A stretch of 39,667 nt of DNA. Source: Prevotella sp. Lineage in GTDB: Bacteria; Bacteroidota; Bacteroidia; Bacteroidales; Bacteroidaceae. This document shows, piece by piece, positions 7,936 to 16,900 of this stretch. Location: contig JAILHP010000151.1 in the NCBI GenBank assembly GCA_024695705.1, forward strand, positions 1 to 39,667, written 5' to 3'. The translations under genes and the position numbers were made by a program. Position 1 is the stretch's first letter. Each line of letters starts with the position of its first letter. The notes below the pieces were generated by a model that was given only the letters and a program-made list of their open reading frames with translations, had not been told where the DNA came from and did not search any database.

Positions 7936-9204
7936 TTACCCTCCAAAGTTATCATACATGATGCTTTCTGGATTGACGCCCAGCGAGTCGAGCATGGAAA
8001 CGACGGCAGCCGACATGGGGCCAGGGCCGCACATGTAGTACTCCACGTCCTCGGGAGCCTCGTGGTCCTTCAGGTAGGTATTGAGCATCACCTGATGGAC
8101 GAAGCCCGGAGTATATTTTACACCGGCAGCATCGGCTGCGGGGTCGGGACGGTCGAGTGCCAAGTGGAAATGGAAATTGGGATACTCCTTCTCCAGTCCG
8201 AGGAAGTCGTCGAGATAGAATACCTCGTTCAGCGCACGTGCTCCGTAGAAGTAGTGCATCTCACGGTCTGTGGTATGCAGGGTCTTCGTCATGTGCATAA
8301 TCTGAGCACGCAGCGGAGCCATACCGGCACCACCACCAACCCAAATCATCTCCTTCTTAGAGTCGAAGTGGGGGTGGAAGTCACCGAAAGGACCTGACAT
8401 CGTCACCTTGTCACCAGGTTTCAGCGAGAAGATGTACGACGAAGCGATACCCGGGTTCACCTCCATGAAGCCACTCTTGTCTGCCTTGAACGGAGGCGTA
8501 GCAATACGCACCGTCAACATGAAAACATCACCCTCGGCAGGATAGTTAGCCATAGAGTACGCACGGATAGTGGGCTCGGGATTCTTACACTTGAGCGGGA
8601 ACAGTCCGAACTTCTCCCAGCTGGGCAGGTACTCGTCGCCAATCAAGGACTTGTCGAAGTCCTTGTCGTAATCAATGCAGTCGAATGCAGGAATCTTAAT
8701 CTGTGCATACGAACCTGGCAGGAAGTCCATGTGCTCGCCAGCAGGCAACTGTACCTTGAACTCCTTGATGAACGTAGCCACGTTCTTATTGCTGATAACC
8801 GTACACTCGTACTCCTTGACACCAAGGATGGACTCGTCAACATGAATCTTCAGGTCACCCTTCACCTTGCACTGGCAGCCCAGGCGCCAATGATCCTTGA
8901 TCTGCTTACGCGTGAAATGAGGCTTTTCACTATCGAGGATTTCTCCCCCACCCTCAATGACCTGCACCTTACACTGTCCGCAAGAGGCCTTACCGCCACA
9001 GGCAGAGGGCAGGAAGATGCCGTTCTCGTTGAGCGTAGCCATGAGGTTGTTGCCCTGTGGCACATTGAGTGTGCGTTCACCGTTGACAACGATATTGACG
9101 TTTCCGCTGGGCGAAAGATATTTCTTTGCCACCAACAGAATAATCACCAACAGGAGTATGACAATGAGAAATACTCCAATGCTATATGCTATAAACTCTC
9201 CCAT
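7936..9204 (-). CDS. nqrF: Na+-translocating NADH:quinone reductase subunit F
   Basis: Electron-input subunit of the Na+-NQR respiratory pump: it takes electrons from NADH through FAD to a 2Fe-2S centre. The 422-residue protein has one N-terminal membrane helix (about 4-26), a ferredoxin domain with Cys69, Cys75, Cys78 and Cys110, the FAD-binding motif RAYSMAN, the NADH-binding motif GGGAGMAPLRAQ and the C-terminal CGPGPM motif ending in YDNFGG. All key residues are present. It starts 6 nt after nqrE and is the last nqr gene. Confidence 0.97.
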   Translation of the reverse strand: MGEFIAYSIGVFLIVILLLVIILLVAKKYLSPSGNVNIVVNGERTLNVPQGNNLMATLNENGIFLPSACGGKASCGQCKVQVIEGGGEILDSEKPHFTRKQIKDHWRLGCQCKVKGDLKIHVDESILGVKEYECTVISNKNVATFIKEFKVQLPAGEHMDFLPGSYAQIKIPAFDCIDYDKDFDKSLIGDEYLPSWEKFGLFPLKCKNPEPTIRAYSMANYPAEGDVFMLTVRIATPPFKADKSGFMEVNPGIASSYIFSLKPGDKVTMSGPFGDFHPHFDSKKEMIWVGGGAGMAPLRAQIMHMTKTLHTTDREMHYFYGARALNEVFYLDDFLGLEKEYPNFHFHLALDRPDPAADAAGVKYTPGFVHQVMLNTYLKDHEAPEDVEYYMCGPGPMSAAVVSMLDSLGVNPESIMYDNFGG

Positions 9205-9210
9205 AACTCA

Positions 9211-9837
9211 TTAAATATTTAGTCCACTGAAACACATCATAGCCATAGCCATGAGTCCTACGGTGATAAACACAATGCCGAGACCCTGCAGGGGCTTGGG
9301 CACATCAGAATACTGCATTTTCTCGCGGATGGCACCCATGGCCACGATGGCCAGCGTCCAGCCGATACCGGAGCCGAAGCCATAGACGATAGCGTCCCAG
9401 ATGGAGGTGATAGCCTGCGAGTTGGTGGGCTCCATGAGGATGCGCTGCTGCATGAAGAGCGAAGCACCCATGATGGCACAGTTCACAGCAATCAGCGGCA
9501 GGAAGATACCCAGAGCTGCATAGAGCGAGGGGCTGTACTTCTCGACGGTCATCTCCACCAACTGCACCATACCGGCGATAACGGCAATGAAGAGGATGAA
9601 CGACAGGTAACTGAGGTCAACACCCTCAACGAGACAGCCGGGGCCCAACACCTTTGTCTGCAACAGATAATTGACGGGCACGGTGACGGTGAGCACAAAG
9701 GTCACTGCCATTCCAAGACCCAGGGAGGTCTTCACGGTCTTCGACACGGCAAGGTAGGAACACATGCCGAGGAAGAAGGCGAAGATCATATTGTCCACAA
9801 AGATGGACCTGAACAGTAATGATATTGCGTGTTCCAT
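9211..9837 (-). CDS. nqrE: Na+-NQR subunit E
   Basis: Integral membrane subunit of Na+-NQR. It forms, with NqrD, the pair of inverted-topology helical bundles that hold an intramembrane Fe centre. The 208-residue protein starts [32 protein letters not shown], the family signature including the conserved Cys in TM1, and has a second conserved motif [10 protein letters not shown]. Six membrane segments are visible. Length is normal. It starts 3 nt after the nqrD stop. Confidence 0.97.
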   Translation of the reverse strand: MEHAISLLFRSIFVDNMIFAFFLGMCSYLAVSKTVKTSLGLGMAVTFVLTVTVPVNYLLQTKVLGPGCLVEGVDLSYLSFILFIAVIAGMVQLVEMTVEKYSPSLYAALGIFLPLIAVNCAIMGASLFMQQRILMEPTNSQAITSIWDAIVYGFGSGIGWTLAIVAMGAIREKMQYSDVPKPLQGLGIVFITVGLMAMAMMCFSGLNI

Positions 9838-9840
9838 AAC

Positions 9841-10464
9841 TTATTTCTCCTTATAAAAATATGCACGATGAACCCAAATGACGCAACCGACAAGGATGAG
9901 GGCCATGGCGGGCATGGTCATCATACCGTTGTTCTGGTAACCAAAGTCATAGAAACCCTGAGGCAGAATCTCGAAGCCCAGTAGCGAGCCACGGCCGAGG
10001 AACTCACGCACAGCACCCACGATAACGAGGATCATAGCGTAGCCCAGTCCGTTGCCCACACCGTCGAGGAACGACGGCCAAGGCTTGTTCTGCATGGCGA
10101 ATGCCTCCAGACGTCCCATCAGGATACAGTTGGTGATAATCAGTCCTACATACACGCTCAGCTGCACACTCACGTCGTAGGCGAACGCTTTGAGCAACTG
10201 AGAAACGATGGTTACGAGAGCCGCTACTACCACCAGCTGCACCACGATGCGGATGCGGTTGGGAATGGTGTTGCGGATGATGGAGATAATCACATTCGCA
10301 AAGGCTGTGATTACCGTTACGGCGAGTCCCATCACAATGGCAGGCTTCAACTGCGAAGTGACGGCAAGTGCCGAGCATATACCCAATACCTGTCCGAGAA
10401 TCGGGTGGTCTAGGTTCAACGGGTTAGTAAAAACCTCTCTATTTTGTTTACTGAATAATGCCAT
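9841..10464 (-). CDS. nqrD: Na+-NQR subunit D
   Basis: Integral membrane partner of NqrE. The 207-residue protein contains NPLNLDHPILGQVLGICSALAVT near its N-terminus, with the conserved Cys, and the second motif ITNCILMGRLEAFAM. Six membrane segments are seen. A 41-bp gap of AT-rich TTACAATT-type words separates it from nqrC. Confidence 0.97.
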   Translation of the reverse strand: MALFSKQNREVFTNPLNLDHPILGQVLGICSALAVTSQLKPAIVMGLAVTVITAFANVIISIIRNTIPNRIRIVVQLVVVAALVTIVSQLLKAFAYDVSVQLSVYVGLIITNCILMGRLEAFAMQNKPWPSFLDGVGNGLGYAMILVIVGAVREFLGRGSLLGFEILPQGFYDFGYQNNGMMTMPAMALILVGCVIWVHRAYFYKEK

Positions 10465-10505
10465 AATAGTAATTTACAATTAACTCATTTACAGTTTACT
10501 ATTTA

Positions 10506-11192
10506 TTACTCTGCAGTGGCTGTTGAGTCAGCAGGCTCATCCTTGGTGCATTGCATCTTTACAAACAGTTGTACAAAGCGTTTTCCTGCATCCTTCAAAC
10601 CTGCCTTAATCATATCGTTCACACCATTAGAAGTCAATGTAGCACCCGTCACACAGTCAACCTGCGTCGTGGGGTCTTCCACCTTCTTCACGACCGAGAG
10701 GGCCACTTCGCTACCATCGGCAGGGTCAACGAAGACCTTCTTGCCAATGAATTGCTCCTGCCACTCTTGAGAGTCTTTAATCTCTGCGCCCAGACCAGCC
10801 GTCTCACTTTCATGGTTGAAATAGGCACCATAGACAACGGGGTCTTCATCACCATGAATAGCAATATAACCACTGATGCCGCCCCAAAGTCCCATACCTT
10901 TCAGGGAAACAACAAGGATATTCTCGCCATTGATTTCGCAGGAGTAATACTTCTGACCATCAATCTCACCCTCTTCTTTCACTACATCCTTGTATTTGGC
11001 TTCGGCCTCAGCACCATCCAGGTCGCGGATATTGAGCGAATAGAGAATCTGCTTCTTCACATCGAGTTCAACATTAGCATCCTGCATGGGCTTCAGCGCC
11101 TGATAGACGAAAGCCAGCAGGAAGGCCACGATGACCACGAGCACGGCACTATATATAATAATGTACGTGTTGCTATTTGTATTTAGTTTCAT
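10506..11192 (-). CDS. nqrC: Na+-NQR subunit C
   Basis: Periplasmic flavoprotein subunit with one N-terminal membrane anchor (about 10-30). The motif DCVTGATLTS (179-188) carries the Thr (T185) to which FMN is covalently attached by ApbE in this family. The protein is 228 residues. Its ATG overlaps the TGA of nqrB by 4 nt (ATGA), indicating translational coupling. Confidence 0.96.
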   Translation of the reverse strand: MKLNTNSNTYIIIYSAVLVVIVAFLLAFVYQALKPMQDANVELDVKKQILYSLNIRDLDGAEAEAKYKDVVKEEGEIDGQKYYSCEINGENILVVSLKGMGLWGGISGYIAIHGDEDPVVYGAYFNHESETAGLGAEIKDSQEWQEQFIGKKVFVDPADGSEVALSVVKKVEDPTTQVDCVTGATLTSNGVNDMIKAGLKDAGKRFVQLFVKMQCTKDEPADSTATAE

Positions 11193-12346
11193 TTTGTACC
11201 TCCTCTCTTCAAACGTTTCGAAATATTACGCTGCACCACGAAATGGTCAATGGTGGGAGCAAACATATTACCAAAGAAGATGGCGAGCATCATTCCCTCC
11301 GGATAACCAGCATTCATCACGCGGATGATAATGGCCATAGCTCCGATGAGGAATCCGTAGATGTACTTGCCACACTCGGTGCGGCAGGAGGTGACAGGGT
11401 CAGTAGCCATAAACACGGCACCGAAAGCAAAGCCACCCAGTACGAAGTGCTCCCACCAAGGCATGGGCGACATGCCCGTGCGCTCGAAGAGGAACGCAAA
11501 GACGGCACCTCCAACAAAGACACTCAGCATGGTCTTCCAAGAAGCGATACCCGTCCACAACAGGATAACGGCACCGATGGCAATGGCAATGATGCTGGTC
11601 TCACCGATAGAACCGGGAATCAGACCGGTAATCATGTCCATATTAAACGGAACATCTGTACCCTGAGCTATTTGGCCAAGCGGCGTGGCACCCGTAGAAG
11701 TGTCGAGCGGTGTTCCGCCCAGTCCGAAGATGGGACTGTCAGCAATCCAAACCTTATCGCCAGTCATGACAGAAGGATAGGAGAAGAACAGGAACATACG
11801 TGCGGCAATGGCGGGGTTGAAGATGTTCATGCCCGTGCCGCCGAAAATCTCTTTACAGAAGATAACGGAGAAGGCGCAGGCCAGAGCCAGCATCCACAGC
11901 GGACAGCCGACAGGGACAATCAGCGGAATGAGAATACCGCTGACGAGGTAACCCTCCTGAATCTCCTCGCCCTTCCATTGTGCCCAGGCAAACTCAATGC
12001 CGAGACCTACAACATAAGAGACAATAATCTTGGGCAGCACTGCTAGGAAGCCGAAGCCGAAGATTTCCCAGAAAGTGGCCGTTGCCAACGTTCCGGCTGC
12101 CAGATAGTTCTGATAGCCGACGTTGTACATGCCGAACAGCATAGCGGGCATCAAGGCAATGACCACCATACTCATGATACGCTTCGAATCGATAGCATCG
12201 TGGATGCTGACGCCCGTCTTTGCCGTGGTATTCGGCACGTAGAGGAACGTCTCGAATCCGTCGAAGATGCTACGGAAAGCGTGCAGCTTACCTTCCTTCT
12301 CGAAGTTGGGCTTTATCTTGTTGAGATAATTTCTTAATGCTTTCAT
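11189..12346 (-). CDS. nqrB: Na+-NQR subunit B
   Basis: Main membrane subunit, carrying covalent FMN and riboflavin and forming the Na+ path. The 385-residue protein has the flavinylation motif DTSTGATPL (215-223, acceptor T221), the segment GGTGMNIFNPA and about 10 membrane segments. Length is normal for Bacteroidetes. It starts 38 bp after the nqrA stop; the gap is made of ATTTTCGATTT-type words. Confidence 0.97.
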   Translation of the reverse strand: MKALRNYLNKIKPNFEKEGKLHAFRSIFDGFETFLYVPNTTAKTGVSIHDAIDSKRIMSMVVIALMPAMLFGMYNVGYQNYLAAGTLATATFWEIFGFGFLAVLPKIIVSYVVGLGIEFAWAQWKGEEIQEGYLVSGILIPLIVPVGCPLWMLALACAFSVIFCKEIFGGTGMNIFNPAIAARMFLFFSYPSVMTGDKVWIADSPIFGLGGTPLDTSTGATPLGQIAQGTDVPFNMDMITGLIPGSIGETSIIAIAIGAVILLWTGIASWKTMLSVFVGGAVFAFLFERTGMSPMPWWEHFVLGGFAFGAVFMATDPVTSCRTECGKYIYGFLIGAMAIIIRVMNAGYPEGMMLAIFFGNMFAPTIDHFVVQRNISKRLKRGGTK

Positions 12347-12384
12347 CTTTATTATTTTCGATTTTCTGATTTTCTATTTTCGAT

Positions 12385-13728
12385 TTAAGCATTCTCCTTG
12401 CGAAGATTATTAAGTCCTTTACGCACAATACGTTGCAGCTCGAGCTTCGAGGAATCAACGAACTCTGCCACAGCAAAGTCTTCAGGTGCCACCTCGTAAA
12501 TACCCAACTGTTCCATGCGGTCGATATCGCCGGCGATGATGGCCTTGATGAGGTATTCACCGTAGATGTCCATCGGCAGTACCTTGTCGTACTCGCCGCT
12601 CATGATCATGTGACGCTCACCGCCCTTAACGCGGGCATCGAGTGCATACTGCTTCTTGCCGAAAAGCCATGAGAAGTAGCTGCGGTTAGCCGAGAACTGT
12701 CCGAAACGCGGCATGATCCAACCCAGCATCTCATCGTTGTCATCACCCTCGGGAATGACGCAGACCTCAGAGGTATGAGCACCCAGGAAACCGTCCTTCG
12801 TCGTCGGCTTGCCTGTCAGCGGATTGCCGTTGAGGATGCGGACAGAGTGACTGGCATCATAGCTGTTGCTAAGCAGCGTAGCGAGTTCCTGACCCACCAA
12901 CATATCCACATAGGCAGGACTGTTGACCTCGCTGCCTGCCAGCGCCACCGTGCGGGTGAGGTTCACCTTACCGGTATTCAGCAGACGGCCGATGAACAGC
13001 ACCACCGTGGGGTCGCCGATGGTCCACACCACCTCACCCTTGTTGACCGGGTCGATGTGGTTGACCTGAACAGCCACGTTTCCTGCAGGGCACTTGCCGT
13101 TAAACACGTTGACCTCTACGTCTCTGTAGTTCTCCATGTTTGAATGCACGCCCACGCCCAGATAGGTCTTTGCCATCTTGGCTAGTGCTGAGAGTCCGGT
13201 CTGGAAGTCCTTCTCCTGTCCCTTCAGCTCGAAGTCGAAGCTAGCAGCCAGGGGTTTGTCACGCAGAGCCGAAACGAAGATGGCCTTCGGAGTAGTGTCA
13301 GGATTGGTGGAAACAGCATAAGGCAGCTGGTCGATATAGCCGAAGAGTCCGGCATCGAGCAGAAGCTGCTTTACCTCGTCGCCCGTCATCTTGGCCACAT
13401 CCTTCACACCAAAGTCCTTGAATTCCTGATTTGCATCAGCATCTACCCGCACGCAGAGCACTTTTCTTCTCTCGCCACGTTCCACGGCAGTCACCGTTCC
13501 GCTGACGGGAGAGGCAAACTTGACAGTCGGGTAGTTCTTGTTGACGAACAAAGCGTCACCGGCCTTGACCTTGTCACCTTCCTTGACAACAACCTTGGGG
13601 ACGACACCTTCGAAGTCATCGGGCACCAATGCAAACTTGCCGTTTGACTTCAGCTGGATTTTCTTCTCCTCAGCCTTGCCTTTCAGGTTAATGTCCAAGC
13701 CTTTGCATAACTTGATTACATTTGCCAT
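12385..13728 (-). CDS. nqrA: Na+-NQR subunit A
   Basis: Cytoplasmic subunit associated with quinone binding. The 447-residue protein starts MANVIKLCKGLDINLKGKAEEK and contains a lipoyl-like hammerhead region (VKEGDKVKAGDALFVNKNYPTVKFASPVSGTV, about 50-82) and the C-terminal motif FGQFSANRSYFSWLFGKKQY. It is the first gene of the operon. Confidence 0.97.
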   Translation of the reverse strand: MANVIKLCKGLDINLKGKAEEKKIQLKSNGKFALVPDDFEGVVPKVVVKEGDKVKAGDALFVNKNYPTVKFASPVSGTVTAVERGERRKVLCVRVDADANQEFKDFGVKDVAKMTGDEVKQLLLDAGLFGYIDQLPYAVSTNPDTTPKAIFVSALRDKPLAASFDFELKGQEKDFQTGLSALAKMAKTYLGVGVHSNMENYRDVEVNVFNGKCPAGNVAVQVNHIDPVNKGEVVWTIGDPTVVLFIGRLLNTGKVNLTRTVALAGSEVNSPAYVDMLVGQELATLLSNSYDASHSVRILNGNPLTGKPTTKDGFLGAHTSEVCVIPEGDDNDEMLGWIMPRFGQFSANRSYFSWLFGKKQYALDARVKGGERHMIMSGEYDKVLPMDIYGEYLIKAIIAGDIDRMEQLGIYEVAPEDFAVAEFVDSSKLELQRIVRKGLNNLRKENA

Positions 13729-13765
13729 ATTGTTAATTTTTGAAAGAATCGAATCGTTGCAGGCG

Positions 13766-13773
13766 CAAAATTA
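13766..13773 (-). promoter_or_regulatory. nqr operon promoter -7 box
   Basis: TAATTTTG on the minus strand matches TAnnTTTG, giving a leader of about 30 nt. No TTTG at 19-20 nt upstream, so the -33 element is weak or absent. It is divergent from the tamB promoter, about 65 bp away. Confidence 0.5.
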
Positions 13774-13837
13774 CATAAAAATATGTACAATAAAAAGAAA
13801 AAAGCGCAAAATGTGACGTTATGCCAAGAAAAAAGAT

Positions 13838-13845
13838 TACTTTTG
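13838..13845 (+). promoter_or_regulatory. tamB promoter -7 box
   Basis: TACTTTTG matches TAnnTTTG. Transcription would start near 13851, so the mRNA would begin just upstream of the tamB coding frame. This rules out use of the ATG at 13821, which is also out of frame. Confidence 0.5.
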
Positions 13846-13857
13846 TATCAAAAATAG

Positions 13858-13953
13858 AAGCTTATCAAGAAATTTAGGCGTTTTATCATAGGAGTATTCT
13901 GGGTTGTAGTCGTATTTTACATCCTGCTGTTCACACTCCCCCACGTACCTCAG
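13858..13953 (+). other. tamB membrane-anchor coding region without a normal start codon
   Basis: In the tamB frame, after the stop TAG at 13855-13857, the codons read KLIKKFRRFIIGVFWVVVVF, then YILLFTLPHVPQ, running straight into tamB. This is a basic stretch plus a hydrophobic helix, exactly the signal anchor expected of TamB. No ATG, GTG or TTG occurs in it. ATC at 13864 or ATA/ATC at 13885-13890 are the possible rare starts. Confidence 0.7.
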
Positions 13954-16900
13954 GTGCAACGTTTCTTAGGCTCACAGGTAGCAGGAACGTTGTCGGAGAC
14001 CTTGGGCACGGAGGTGAGTGTCGGACGGGTGCATCTGGGATTCCTGAACCGCATCATCATTGACGATGTGGTGATACTCGACCAGCAACAGAAAGAAATG
14101 CTGAAGGCATCACGCCTGTCGGCCAAGGTGGAGCTGCTGCCCCTGACCCAGGGACGCATCTCCATTTCGACGGCCCAGATCTTCGGTGCCCATCTACAGC
14201 TGTATCGCGACAGCCTGCAGGCTCCGGCCAACTACCAGTTCGTGATTGACTCCCTTGCCTCACGTGACACGACGGAAAGCACACCGCTCGACCTGCGCAT
14301 CAACTCGTTTATCATGCGCCACAGCAGCGTGAAGTATGACGTGCTGAACGAGGAGGAAACCAGCGGACGACTCAACCCGAGCCACCTCAACCTAACGGAC
14401 ATCAGTTCGCACATCGTTTTGAAGGCCCTCAAGGAAGACTCGCTCAACCTGAACGTCAAGAAACTGGCCTTCAAGGAGCAGTCCGGCCTGCAGGTCAACC
14501 AGCTGACACTGTATATGGAGGCTTCACCGAACAGGGCCGTCCTGGAGGACTTCATGCTCCAGCTGCCACACTCCCAACTGAAATTAGGTACGGTCAATGC
14601 GCTCTATACACTACAGGACGGGAAACTCCAGAAGGGCTCGCTGAACTATCACGGAACACTTGAAGAATCTGACATAACTTTCTCGGACATAACGTGTTTA
14701 GCACCTGATATACAGTCCATCACCAGCCGTCTAACGCTGACCTCCTCGTTCAGTGGAACAGACAATAGCATCGACATTCATCAATTGCAGGCGACATCGG
14801 CTGACGGCAACATTGACATTCATGCCAGCGGATTCCTGCACCACTGGGACGTAACGCCCATGTGGCAGTTGTACCTTGACCGGCTGAAGCTGTCTTCCAG
14901 CAGCATTGCCTTCGCCAAAGAGCAGCTACAGGGGAAAGACAACATCCCAGAGCTGATAACCAGATTAGGCAATATCTATCTTACCGGCGAGGCCGACGGG
15001 GAGGGGCAAGCCGTGAATGCCGAAACCCACCTGATGTCAGACATCGGCTCGCTCGAAGCGACCGTTGCCATTGACCACCAGCGACACTTCAGCGGCCACC
15101 TGACGAGCAACGACCTACAGCTGGGACAACTGCTGGCCGACGAGCAACTGGGCGAGACTGCCCTAGACGTTGACTTCGACGGACTGTTACGTGCCGACAA
15201 CCAGCCAGAGGCTAACGTCAGCGGAGTCGTCTCTAACTTCAGCTATCGTGGTTACCTATACCAGAACATTGAACTGGAAGCGAGCTACCTGCCGCAGGAG
15301 ATTCACGGCATTGTCAGCATTGACGACCCCAATGTCAAACTGGACCTTGACGGCTATATCATCAAGAACGGCAACCTGTCGGACGTGCTGCTGAACGCCA
15401 ATATTTCCGAGTTCCGTCCTTCACAGCTGAACCTCACCCAACAATGGAAGGACGCTACCTTCAGCGCCAACCTGAATGCCAGCTTCACTGCCGCCAACCT
15501 GAACGACGCAACAGGAACGCTCGACATCAGCCAGCTCTCCATGCAGTCGGAGGAAGCCCGCTACTACCTCCGCAAGCTGAACATGACCAGCGGCTACGAC
15601 AACGACGGGGAACACTTCCTGACGCTGAAGAGCGACTTTGCCGACATGTGGCTGAAGGGAGTGTTCGACTACACCAAACTATCCCAAAGCATCACCAATA
15701 TGGTGGCGAGCTACCTGCCCACCCTGCCCGGCATGCCGCCGATAAGCACTACCGGCAACGACTTCGCCTTCCAATTGGAGCTGAAACGAACCGACTGGCT
15801 CCAGCTGCTGTTCGGCGTCCCCCTGCAGATCGACAATCCCCTACTGCTGAGCGGATTCATCAATGACAAGCAGAAGAATGTCAGCATCATGGGCAGCTGT
15901 CCTGACTTCACCTACAATGAGGGACGTTACACGCAGGCAGCCCTCCATATAGGAACCACCAGCGACACCCTGCGCTGCGCCGTTGACGTCATCAAGCACA
16001 TGGACAACGATGTTCCGTTTGCGCTCTCACTGAGGGCTGGAGCAGCCGACAACAAGATCAACGCATCACTCAGTTGGGACAATCACGACGAGCAGCGCAT
16101 GAGCGGTACCCTTAATACAGCCAGCCACTTCTTCCTGTCGCCTGACGGAAAACAGACGGGCGTCATTTCCGTGCTTCCATCACAGATTGTCCTGCGCAAT
16201 GCAGACTGGCAGATAGAGTCTGCGGAAATCGTCTATGCTAAGAACAACCTGTCCGTCAACCACTTCACCGTGAAGCACGGACAGCAGCACATCATCATCG
16301 ACGGCAAGGTTTCGGATAACGCTGACGACTGCCTTACGGCTGACATCGTCGATGTGGATGTAGAGTATATTCTCGACCTGGTCAACTTCCATTCCGTTGA
16401 TTTCGGAGGATCGGCCAGCGGCACGGCTACCGTTTCGTCACTCTTCACGGAACCACAGGCCAGCGCCCACCTGAAGGTTCATGACTTCTTATTCGAACAC
16501 GGTCCACTGGGCATTCTCGACGTACAAGCCCAATGGGACAACCAAAAGAAGACCATACAGATTAACGGCATCGCCAACGACGGCCCTGCCTCTGCCACAC
16601 TCGTCAAGGGCTACATTGACCCTTCTGACCCAGGCTATATTGATTTGGACATCCAGGCATTGGGGACGAACATCAGCTTCGGACGCACCTTCCTATCCTC
16701 CTTTGCCGACCGCTTTGAGGGAAAGGCGGAAGGCAGCCTCCGCCTGTATGGCCCGTTGGACAACATCAACTTGGTAGGCCAACTTGTCTGCGACGCCGAG
16801 GTGGACGTCCGTCAGTTAAACACCACCTACACACTGCGACAGGACACACTGAACTTCATTCCTGACAACATTGAGCTGCACCGATGCAAGTTTACGGACC

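Noticed and set aside
11177..12046. 289-codon open frame on the plus strand over nqrB
   Set aside because: It lies opposite a clear nqrB and has a low-complexity composition (His, Asp, Gly, Arg rich) typical of antisense frames. The same holds for other long antisense frames over groEL, tamB, sulP, nqrC and the nucleotidase.
13821..13875. ATG at 13821 as the tamB start
   Set aside because: It is in a different frame and upstream of the predicted transcription start; it gives only an 18-residue peptide.
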